Source of the DNA: Tubulanus polymorphus
Taxonomy: Eukaryota > Nemertea > Palaeonemertea > Tubulaniformes > Tubulanidae
Direction of reading: 5' to 3'
Length of the DNA stretch: 64,000 nucleotides
Assembly (NCBI RefSeq): GCF_964204645.1
Contig: NC_134028.1
Coordinates: 4,376,501 to 4,440,500 of the forward strand
This document shows positions 51,941 through 64,000 of the stretch, piece after piece (position 1 is the stretch's first letter; each line of letters begins with the position of its first letter). The notes under the pieces are model-generated. The model worked only from the letters and a program-made list of their open reading frames with translations. It made no database searches and had not been told where the DNA came from. Made by a program: the position numbers and the translations under genes.

Positions 51941-53668
51941 ATGCTAAAATGTATGTGTGTAATTCTATTCATTCATTAAGGATGTTTCCTTAAGGATGTT
52001 TAATGTTTGTTTCCCCATACTTGATCCCATTATGGATGAGTTTTAACGGGATTGACTGCAGTTTAAATGTCTTTGTTGTTGATTATTGTTTGGGGAAATG
52101 TTTTGATTCAGTTCAAATCACAAAAATTACCAATTATTAATACACCGTCACCATATCATCTGACATCTTTACCATCACATTTTAATGATTTAAAGATGTT
52201 TTATTATTTCAGCTTTATTACGTGTGGTCTCATCTTGTAGATGTAGACCTAACGCTTCTACTGTTACTACTAATAATACGGGTATTTGGAGTCTTCAAGT
52301 GATAAAACGTGAAATGAGCGATCTTCATAAAACTACTAAAACGGTAAATCCATCATTCTAAATACAGTAAAACTTTATTATTATCATGTTAACATTATTC
52401 AACATCAGTGTTAATAGATTATTATTTCAAATTGATCATCAGTGACTTAACATGTTTTTACTCAATTCAAACTTCAATAGTGTCTTCACAGGATTTTTAA
52501 GATGAAAAGATAAAAAACTAGATTTTTTCATTTTAAGAATTGTTTATGGGATCATTTTATTCCATTTGCAGACTGCTTTATTGTTACTTTATTTCAGCAT
52601 GGCCCTATTGGAATGACTGTTATTCAAAAGCTGAATCAGGAACTCCAGGTAAACTATGGCCACACCTATTCAGAATCGCAGTAGACTCCTTCAACCTTAC
52701 TGCTTTGAGTTCAGACTGAAAGTTCTGAGGATTGAAAGACTTTCCTTAAATACAGTGAAATTAACTTTTGTGGCCTCTGAGGAGTTGTCAGTTAGTATCA
52801 GCAAACTGTATCCATCATATCACGTGTGTTTCTTATTCGATTTGCAGCCTCAGCACCTCGAAGTTTACAATGAAAGCTACATGCACAACGTTCCAAAAGG
52901 TCAGAAAAATCTCGTACATTTTGTCAATTCCTTAATCCACATTTAGCCTCCGATAGATGAACAGAAGACTGCTTAATGAAGATCATTTAGGACCAATTCA
53001 TTTAGGACCAATAAGCTTGGTATTAGTTTTATGTACATTTATTTAAAAGGATGAACGGTGAATACATGTAATTTGTGATGAGATCAGAACTGGATGATCC
53101 GGATTAAGCAGGAATCTGATGTATTGTAGAAACTGTAGTGCCTGTTGTCATTTTATCTAAAACCGTTATTCGATATTTAATATTTAAATTGTTCATCAAT
53201 AACATATTCGTAGTTTTGTCTTATTGGGTTAATATTAGGTGCTGAAAAACATTTCAAAGTGGTAATCGTTTCGGATAAATTCAAAGGACAATCGCTTATA
53301 AAGGTATACAAAATTCTCGGAGTCATCTGAAAACTGTCATTAGAATAATTAATTCAGCATAGTTTTTTGATGCCATTAACTCTCAAAGTGATAAATTGAT
53401 AATGATATTGTTGTATTTGAGTTTTGGATTTTTTTTTATTCAGAGACATCGTCAAGTTAATGATATTTTAAAGGAGGAACTTAGTTCTGCTATACACGCG
53501 CTATCCATCATTGTAAGAACCGTTTCCAATGGTTTTTATCTCAGAAGTTTTGTTGTCCTTTCATTTCTCTGTCGTTGATTCTTTTCGCAGGCAAAAACAC
53601 CCGAACAATGGAACGAAAATCATAATGTTGGGAAATCGCCGCCGTGCGCCGGAGGAGCTGGCAAATAG
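51941..53668 (+). CDS. BOLA1: BolA-like protein 1, mitochondrial
   Basis: Seven coding exons join in phase: 51941-51950, 52213-52343, 52598-52648, 52848-52899, 53239-53303, 53444-53512 and 53591-53668, giving 151 residues. The first coding exon is only 10 bases (ATGCTAAAAT) and with the second makes a basic presequence (MLKSLLRVVSSCRCRP), fitting mitochondrial import. The BolA fold follows: LEVYNESYMHNVPKG, then HFKVVIVSDKFKGQSLIK, the helix-turn-helix-like RHRQVNDILKEELSSAIHAL with its invariant His, and the TPEQWNEN and SPPC end specific to BOLA1. BolA proteins pair with monothiol glutaredoxin (GLRX5) in iron-sulfur cluster handling. The gene is convergent with the PLAT gene. Confidence 0.95.
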
Positions 53669-54371
53669 CCGCAGAAATTCATTGGAACCGCATACTGACG
53701 GATCGTGTCGGTTCCCTGTTCGTTTTATGAACTCTGTCCAGACTGATATAACCTGTGAAGGCTGGTTCAGTCGTACGGACCGCTCCAGTCATTCAGTTAA
53801 TCCGACTGCGAACACGTACCTAGTAGTGTAGACATTCTGTAGCCCTAATTTAATTTAATTGCAATATAGGAATTACTGAAGTCCGTTTTGTGTATGAACA
53901 ACGTGTTAACCAAGTAATACATTTTTTGATAAATAAGAATCTATATATACATTTGAGACGTTCTTTTTCAATGAATGTGTAAAGTCGGTCTCGGAAGCAG
54001 CGCTCGTGGATCACCCTATTCAAAATTACGTAACGCGTGGAAGATTTCAACCCAAAATTAGCGAGTAACATGTTATATACTTACTCTTAATCAGGGCGGT
54101 TTATCGTAACTACAGTCGGAGGCAAATAACCCCTCTCTCGCCGTATCTATCATTACGCGGATGACCCCTCACTCACCTTATCTACCTTTCCAAATTAAGA
54201 GTAATTCCAAACAACGGACGACGACCTGACTGGTTTCTTTTGATACAAACCTTTCATTCCGACTCCGGGGCCCAGTTCTACGAAGTATAACCCTCGCTTA
54301 ACTCGTCAAACCGGGACTAGCAAAACTGGTCGGTTTGAGCAAGTCCCAAAATGATTTCGCTTTTCTCCGAG

Positions 54372-56833
<2,462 letters not shown>

Positions 56834-57497
56834 TTCGCTCTCCAATTTATTATCAGTGTCACGCGCTATAAGCGTGGACTTCGATGATGGAAATGCTCAA
56901 TAATTCACCAGCGTTAAATCCTAATTCGCCATTTGTTCAATCAATGAGGACTCCACGTTCGACTGCGGCAATCGAGGATTCCACTTGTGGCAAGCGAGGA
57001 TCCACCAGGTTCGCTAGTGTGCATTCAGACATCAACTCCCGGATTTCTTCCCAGATTCAATTAAACTCTATCCTTAATTTCTCAAATTCTTTGAATGATG
57101 ATTAGTAAAATCCACAATATATATGAACCTGAAGATCATCTGAGTTTATCAAGAGGAGTGATTTTCCTAATTTCTGATGAGGCTATAAATCTAAACGAAA
57201 GTTCATTGAAAATGAACTAGATTTTGACAGGGTTGTCGCACTGATACGTTCGCCATCGAGCGGGATAGCTGGTGGCACAGAGTCCTCATTTACCCGAGAT
57301 GCATCGCAAGCTGCACACTCTCCTCTAATCTTGCTTCGCTTCCCTTTCCTTCATTTCATTTTATTAAAATATTTTCATAAACACAGAATATGAAAACTTG
57401 GTTCATAGGCTAATATGATGATTTTTCTCTGCGTTGAAAAAGGGGTTTGCGAACTACCGTGTATCATGCTATCAAACCGAGTGATAAATAACAAATC

Positions 57498-57527
57498 TTT
57501 ATTCGATAAATATATATTCAATTTATT
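57498..57527 (-). terminator. Polyadenylation signals of the astacin gene
   Basis: Two minus-strand AATAAA hexamers occur: 57522-57527 overlaps the TAA stop codon, and 57498-57503 lies 20 bases further on. Confidence 0.6.
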
Positions 57528-58957
57528 GCGGTTTTGGATCACAACCATACATAACGCGCACTTTCTTGATGTCGGTTGCAGTAGGCATACCTCGCATTCC
57601 GATCTTTACGCCCGGTTGTTTTGGGGTGATCGTTGGTTTGCCATTCTTGGAATAATAGTACCTTCCATAATGCATGATGCTACCATAGTCATAAGGCATA
57701 TTCCAGTCATCATACATCCTCGGATAAGCTTTTGAGAACTGGCGCTCTCCTCCTTAAAAAGAAACGATTTATAATTCATCGATGCTAACGGTAATCTGTC
57801 GTAAAACCAGAAGGCATGTACCGGGTTGTATGTTTTCCCAGTTTATAGTGACGTAGTCGTCTCTATCGTGGCGTGACTGTTCGTGCCAAAGTCCAATCAC
57901 GTGAAGCATTTCATGCATCATAGTTGACGTCCCAAGGCAGCCATTACCCAGAGATATAAATTGTTCCCCTCCCCACCAACCGACCGACGAATAACACCTA
58001 CAAACAGTACTAGAACAGTATTAGAGTTTTCTATGCATAATTTCAACAAACTTGCATCAACTATCATTTCAATTGTGTTCACATATGAATTTATGTATAA
58101 ACCACAATAACATACCCACGTTGCTTCGTGAATACGACCAAATACCGCCGGGATTCTCCTTCTTGCCATTTATGAAGACTGAGGCATTTTCCATCTTTAT
58201 TGATCAGATCTAATAATTGGTTAAGAACTTTCTCGATTTTTGGCTTCTCGTAGTTAGCTGTGTGAATAAAACACGTGTTTTGAATGACTGTGGATCCATT
58301 TCTATAAATGACCGATTGAATAAATATTTGCTGCTCTCAAAAACTCACGCACTGAAGATGAACTATCGTCTTGGATAAACCGATAATTCAAAGTGTTGTT
58401 AGGCCATAGTTTATACTTGGGGACACCACTTCTAAACTTGAAACGAATGATTCCAATTGAATATTTCTGTATAAGTTAGCAAGATTTAATTTTTCATACT
58501 TACGCTGCTGTCCAATACGATGTCACCCTGAAATAGCCCTGAAAAATATATATGAGATTTACGACGCAATGGAATATCGCAGGGAAATTGCATCTTATAG
58601 AAAAGAGTCAGTAATGGTTCACATACCAGCTTCCGTTTCAGGATAATCTAGATTTCCACCACCATTGAGCCCTTAAATTGTATGATGATTTAAATCTGAC
58701 TATAAAACTAGGATGAAATAAGACAATACTATGTAATTTGATAATAACGATTACTGTCATCGAAACTGTTTACTTTGAATTTCCCTTCCTTCGACAACCT
58801 GGAATATAAGAGATATCAATATATCGATAATTGGAGATATCATATATAAAACAACACAATTCTTCGGCAATCTATACTGAAATTATTTTGGGTCAATATA
58901 TTTTACCTCAAGCAATAACAACACCACAGCTACGGCAAACACCCGATTGAAAGCCAT
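57523..58957 (-). CDS. Minimal secreted astacin metalloprotease
   Basis: Eight minus-strand exons join in phase: 58907-58957, 58774-58798, 58627-58671, 58504-58538, 58349-58436, 58116-58257, 57822-57997 and 57523-57752, giving 263 residues. Residues 1-16 are a signal peptide (MAFNRVFAVAVVLLLL). The propeptide carries GLFQGDIVLD, the FxGD motif whose Asp caps the zinc in astacin zymogens. The catalytic domain begins near YKLWPNNTLNYRF. It has the full zinc site HEMLHVIGLWHEQSRHDRDD (general-base Glu, three His), the Met-turn YGSIMHYGR with the zinc-side Tyr, and four Cys placed for the two conserved disulfides. It ends just after the last Cys (MYGCDPKPQ), with no EGF, CUB or ShK module. Three of seven acceptors are AAG. 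It cleaves extracellular proteins; the target is unknown. Confidence 0.95.
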
Positions 58958-59318
58958 CGTGATTCGTAGATGAATTATACAAAATGTATTTTATATCTTT
59001 GGTTTTTATCGGGAAACGATGATAAAATCAATGCAATATATTAGATAATGGAACGACATTTCCGCAACTTAACTTTATTTGATTCTGATTGATCGATTCT
59101 CACGACGCATATTCATTTTGCAACTTAGAACGAGGACAGCCAATGAGCCAATGACCCCGTGGCAAGCGAGGATAGGTGAGGTTGCACCAGTCTTTCTTAC
59201 AAATTACGATCCAAGCGACGAAAACCCAATACAAACAAATAAACAAACAATACCTTGTAAAAAGTTCCATCCGATATTATCAATATTTGACGTATTGAAA
59301 TTCTATGAAATCTCTTAA

Positions 59319-59803
59319 CGTATGAATATATTGTGCATATTTTTCACAATAGTACTTTGAATCTATTGTATCTTATCATTTTCATCAAAACCATATATAA
59401 AAAGGAGATTATTTCTACCTAATGTCAATACATTTGAGATAATAAAGTCACATTAACGCAACTACTCATTAATTAGATGAATATGACGTTTATTCTATCT
59501 TATTCTAGGACGCATGTAATGCATTTTTTATTATTTTTCCCTCTGATAGACACTAACTAGAGCATGTTGGAAAAAGGGGGTAGGGAAAAAGAAACGATTG
59601 TGCGACAATACCATCGATGGTTCTGTAACAATAAACTACTTTATTTTATTTCATCACATTTGGAAAATATGTTTCGATTGATGATATGACGTTAGTTCAC
59701 CTAATATCTTAGCCGCCATCCGGATTAACCGATTGATGAATGAAAACTACTGGCCCAGAAAATATAACTGATTATTTACATCTGATGATGATGTGTGATA
59801 TTC
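59319..59803. other. Intergenic, no gene seen
   Basis: AT-rich DNA without supported features. Confidence 0.5.
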
Positions 59804-60065
59804 TCATCTTAATTTCCTCAAGCGGTTTCTATATCCGGGTTTACGTCGGAGTTCATCATTTTCTATCCCTATGATGTTTTTTTCGCACCGGTTTGTCGCG
59901 GCAGTAGATTGCATTCTCTGTATATACTGTCGGTTTGCCGGTGGCTCGAGTGACATTATCTTAATCGGATCCAACGTGATAGGTAACAACGGGTGCTGGA
60001 AGCTTGTTGAATGATATAAGGCATCATATATTTCGATGATTTTTAACCATTTATACACATCGTAA
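59804..60065 (-). CDS. Candidate C-terminal coding exon, unknown protein
   Basis: A minus-strand frame of 85 codons ends at a stop at 59804. It starts without ATG (VYKWLKIIEIYDALYHST), which suggests an internal or last exon, and ends in a very basic tail (RRKPGYRNRLRKLR). The composition is protein-like, but I find no clean acceptor just upstream and no family match. Confidence 0.3.
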
Positions 60066-61835
60066 AATTGGTCCCAAAGGCCATGTGTGAGTCAAGAGTG
60101 AAAATGTTTTTAGTCTCCACAGTAATCATATTTTCATCTATTTGAATTCTCCGCCCATGATCTACTAAATTTGGATCTGGCTCTAGGTGAATTTAAACCA
60201 TTTATTGTTGAGCTGAATTGTCTGAAGTTAAGAAATATCAAATCACGAAAAATGAACATTAAGAAATTAGTTAGTTCAAGGCGTGTATTTCAAAGAAAAA
60301 CAGAAAAATGCATCAAGAAATACAGGACAGGGTTTCATCCGGGGATAATTTGCGGCTTCAATATTTGGTTAATTCGGGTAAAAGCATTCTGATGATTCTT
60401 TACTGAAGAGTCATCAGTTAAAAAAGCGTTAAAACAGTGGCGCAGTTTTCAGCACTGGTAATTACGACAGATGTCTGATTGAGGCAATTATAGCGAGGTC
60501 TTTGATCGTCGTCTTGCAGCACGACGCGCTCTCTTACCCGACGGGTATATAAACCCGTATCCCCAAAACAGTTCGAATATCTACAACAAAAATAGCCTCT
60601 CATCGCTGCTCTCAACCCCCAGCGACCACTCGGCTACATCATCTTTATTCGAATAGACATTGAAAAAAACACAATTATTATTTGAATTCCGGTATGAAAT
60701 GGGGCAACTATGTTCAGACATCAGACAGCTTTGCGTGGAAGCAAGATTGACACATTTTCCTATTTCAATCACTATCTGACATTTACCGACGAGTCTCTGT
60801 CCAATATCACGCCTTTAGTTAATTAATCTTTGACGTTATATCTACAGTCAGTTTATTCTTTATGGCATACGTCCCTTTATACAATCACCGTAAAATCCTG
60901 TGATAAAAAAAATTAATTCGATATAACAATATTGTACTCGAACAAGGTGACGCCATCACGAGATCGTCTTTTTTCGTCGGTTATTGTTTTCGGGGCAATT
61001 TCCAGGGATCATCACGACTAATGTTTACATCTAGATAGCAGGTCCATATAGTTCCCTTCATTATCAATTTATCATTCTAAAACTGATTTCGAGAATATAA
61101 AAGGCGCACAATTCATGGTTTCCTGTTTTTGTTGCGTTTATTTTCTCATATTCAAAATCATCATTCTGAAACTTAAGGAGCAAACAAGACGAAACGCATT
61201 TTACGGCGGGGAATATTATGATAATGGACATGAGGATCAACGAATGATCGTATATTGTATGGCAGACTAATCCTGATGCGTCGAACGTCATCGCTGCGTC
61301 TGTAGGAGATTTATATGAAGTAGCTGAGAGAATACAAACTGCGTACATACATCGTTAATATTTGTTATACGTCTGATAAATTCCCACTGGTTTGATGAAA
61401 TTCCAAACAGAGAAGGAACTGAACTTCCCCGTCTGGCATATCATCCCACATCCGCGCATGATGACAATGAATAGCGCCCCCACCTCTTACATGTTCCCCT
61501 GTCGCAAAAAAACAATGGAGCAGATATTAATTAACACCTCGCGTTTCGAAGCCAACTGAACTAAAAACTATTCAAAACGTGACAAGAAGCTAGAGAAAAT
61601 TAAAGGATTGAAGATTCATTAATCACTGATAAACTAAACGTATTGAAGATAATGGACTGCGTGCAGAAAATAATCTTTGCGAATGTTTGCCGCGAAGCGC
61701 TTCAAGGTTTGTTTTTCTGCGCATTCAAATTATACTCAGAAATCCCAGCGAATACAAATTGGTCTCATTCTGTTCTCGAGAAGCAGTCAGTTTTCTAAAG
61801 CTCTATATCTTGCGATAATTTCCATGTTTTCATCA
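60066..61835. other. Intergenic, no supported gene
   Basis: Short frames on both strands without splice or family support. A TATA-like gggtatataaaccc palindrome lies at about 60542-60555. Confidence 0.4.
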
Positions 61836-63633
61836 TCAGTTTGAGAGGTTTTCGTACGAAGAAGATACCATTAAATAAATGCTCATTGCAGTCAGTATCG
61901 TGAACATCGAATAAGTAGTCTGTATCGGTGTGGTGTTGTATGGTAAAGGAACCGGTTCACCGTTGCACCCGTCCGTATCACAAGTCGTTAGACACGCCCA
62001 TACCGGCTTATTGTTTATCACTTTCTCTTCGCATTTCTTTTCCGGATTGACGTTTTTACCGGTGCATTTCCTGTAAACTACCGGAACTGGAAAATAGATA
62101 AATAGATAAATAAACACGATGGCTAATCACTAGAAAAGAAAAGAAACCGACAAGGACGTATTGAATATTGATCGAACCGAATCCTGCCTATTGACTATAT
62201 GATTATGTGTGCTGAGCTTGACGAAAACATTTTTCATCGAACTTTTGAAATCCCCAGATTCCAACTATATTCAGAAAAATACTTTTGAAGCTTGAGCTAG
62301 TAATATAGATTGCTATCAACTTAAGGCTGGCTTATGCCGACAAGCAACGCGACGCCTACTGGCGCAACTGGGTTTATCGCCGATTAGCGGCAACTAGCGG
62401 CCTACGAGAGGCCGCCAGTTGCTCCTCAATCGGTTCGACATAAGCCGGCTTGCGACGGCAACGCGACGCCTACCGACTCGTCGCAAGCCGTATCCGGCTA
62501 GTTGCCCATGCCTACGGTAGGCGGGCAGTTGCTTTCGATCGCAGCCGACATAAGCTCATCTGCGACGCGACGGAACTGAGCGCAGGGGTTCCAGCCAATG
62601 AGAGACCGCATATACATAGTACAAATTATCACCACTAGTTAGCGTCATTCGTAATTAGTCATAAACTTTCAAATCCAAGTAGTTCAAAACGTAAACCAAA
62701 CCTTCAGCACGGCAGAGGACTGGACCGAAGAATTAGAAACGAAATTGGTAGAATTATGGTGTGAGCGGCCATCTTTATAGATGTCGCTAGCACGTTGTAT
62801 TCAAAACAGAATCAGAAAGATCAAAGTCTTAAAGAAATAGCTTTTCTAATAGAAATATATTTCCTAATAATTCAAATTTATTCTCAAAGTGCTTATCACG
62901 TGACCATTTGAGCCGTTGCAGTTGCTAGTAATCGCAACTGACATAAGCAGTGAAGCAACTGGGAGGATCTCATATCCCGCTAGTCGGCCTCAGTTGCTGC
63001 CAATCGGAGCGCAGTCGACATAAGGTGGGCTGCGATCGCGGTTGCTCTCAGTTGCGTCGGTAGGAGACGGTGAGGTCGCGTTGCTTGTCGACATAAGCCA
63101 GCCTTTAGTTAACCTGAGTTAACCGCCTGATTAAGGCAAATACTATAAAATTGGCCCCTGATAGTTTCATGTTCGATCTCATGAAATTCCGTGTGTTTGT
63201 GATATGCGTACGCCCGATTATAGTATGCTTTGGAGTTCCGGGTTGTGTATACGTGTTCCGTGTAACCGGATTCAGAAGCCCCGACATTCTCACCGTTCAC
63301 AAATACAGCTAATTTGAACCGAAACAGTTTCCGAGAAACCAGTAATGTGAAGGCGCTGATTGCGCTTTGGCAATACACCCTGATTGCCGGGTTGTATTAA
63401 AAACGATAGCTCATGGCACAAAGACACGCATTGTTTTCGCCTCTATCGTTAGAGTGGGTAACATTAACTGATTGATTTTCACTTACCGCCGTTCTTGAGA
63501 AAACTGACGTATCTCATACAGTATTTCTTCTTATTTTCCTCGACACACGGCTTCGACTGGAACTCGCCACTTATACATTTTCCCGACCGATCCGTGATGG
63601 TCGAACATTGAAGACAATTGATGCCGAACACGT
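61836..63633 (-). CDS. Ly6/uPAR (three-finger) GPI-anchored protein, 5' exon not found
   Basis: Two minus-strand exons join in phase: 63487-63633 (acceptor atttttcttgcag, donor gtaagt) and 61836-62086 (acceptor ctattttccag to stop). The first begins with the domain start (GINCLQCSTI) and holds five Cys, and the second carries five more and ends the domain with CLTTCDTDGCNG, the hallmark C-x5-CN close. Ten Cys fit the five-disulfide Ly6/uPAR fold. After a short linker, a hydrophobic tail (YSMFTILTAMSIYLMV) fits GPI attachment. Invertebrate relatives include Quiver/Sleepless-type surface proteins that tune ion channels or act in septate junctions; which applies here is unknown. The signal-peptide exon must lie upstream, probably beyond 63633 or outside the window. 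A transposon sits in the intron. Confidence 0.87.
62334..63104. mobile_element. Inverted-repeat DNA transposon (MITE) with TTA duplication
   Basis: The left end AGGCTGGCTTATGCCGACAA is matched in inverted orientation by the right end (AGGCTGGCTTATGTCGACAA on the minus strand), and the similarity extends through the cgcgac and cgcaactg blocks for about 50 bases. A direct TTA flanks each side (62331-62333 and 63105-63107), as expected of PIF/Harbinger-type elements (known of that class). Inside, gacataagc plus (t)gcgac modules recur in both orientations. No transposase frame. It lies in the Ly6 gene intron. Confidence 0.85.
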
Positions 63634-63949
63634 CTGCAAGAAAAATCACCCGACGTTTTGTTTTTCTTTTATCACCGGTCACCGGCGACGTATATATGTG
63701 ATAATGGTAGTTGGCCAGACATGAATCACTTTGGGAGGCAGTAAAGGAAATAAAACAGCGCAGTCCGTGTCCTCGCGTACAAGGCTGTTTGACAAAATAA
63801 ATACCCCTCATTACCAATGGCATATACGTCGTGATCCCTTAAAGATTGAACACATCGAGGGCGTTTTCCTATTCTAGCGAGAGTAAGGTGGGAGCTCACA
63901 TCAAAGTATCTTGTACGGATAAATTGGGTCACACGCGGGCACACTCACT

Positions 63950-64000
63950 GTCAGATTCGGTCTCAGCAGCTATTTTGTCATTATCAACATTCGCTTTTCT
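63950..64000 (-). CDS. Possible exon end at the window edge
   Basis: A minus-strand frame (NVDNDKIAAETESD) enters from the window edge and ends in phase 1 at a donor-like gtgagtgt. The phase would suit the Ly6 exon at 63633, but the acidic peptide is not a signal sequence, so it may belong to another gene. Confidence 0.2.

Noticed and set aside
62450-62638. Arg-rich 62-codon frame
   Set aside because: Lies wholly inside the inverted-repeat transposon and reads its repeated modules.

Overview
The window is genomic DNA of an invertebrate animal, not of a microbe. Genes are cut by GT-AG introns, intergenic DNA is AT-rich with long TA and ATT microsatellites, and interspersed repeats are frequent. 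The protein families recognised (DPY30-domain DYDC, FBXL15, BOLA1, LicD-like transferases, an astacin, a Ly6/uPAR protein, a secreted PLAT protein) are metazoan. Their mix, with tandem intronless LicD genes, would suit a marine lophotrochozoan such as a mollusc or annelid, but I cannot fix the phylum from sequence alone.

Layout. From 1 to about 38 kb the window is gene-poor. It holds an incompletely resolved minus-strand single-pass membrane protein (6.7-9.8 kb), a minus-strand two-exon fragment (20.6-21.0 kb), several isolated candidate exons, two copies of a small inverted-repeat element, dispersed repeats, LINE remnants and two long TA tracts. From 38 to 64 kb it is gene-rich, and eight gene models could be read, seven of them complete: DYDC1-like (+, 38457-39791), FBXL15 (-, 40431-41671), LicD-like copy 1 (-, 45855-46868), LicD-like copy 2 (-, 49533-50537), BOLA1 (+, 51941-53668), a secreted PLAT-domain protein (-, 54372-56833), a minimal astacin protease (-, 57523-58957), and a Ly6/uPAR protein whose first exon lies outside what I could resolve (-, 61836-63633). 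In every multi-exon model the exon phases agree across all junctions used.

The genes do not form one pathway. They are ordinary neighbours: ubiquitin ligase adaptor, cilium/sperm-type DPY30 protein, Golgi-type sugar-phosphate transferases, mitochondrial iron-sulfur factor, and three secreted or surface proteins.

The most unusual structures are: (i) a roughly 2.5 kb palindrome-bounded array (41.79-44.30 kb) beside the FBXL15 start, built from about 15 direct copies of a short motif (core GACACGCCAT) in repeats of roughly 200-250 bp; (ii) mosaic near-identity between the two LicD genes, pointing to gene conversion, with a decayed third copy between them; (iii) a 771-bp inverted-repeat transposon with a TTA target duplication inside the Ly6 intron; (iv) a stand-alone secreted PLAT-domain protein; and (v) three CTCF-consensus-like sites, one inside a coding exon.
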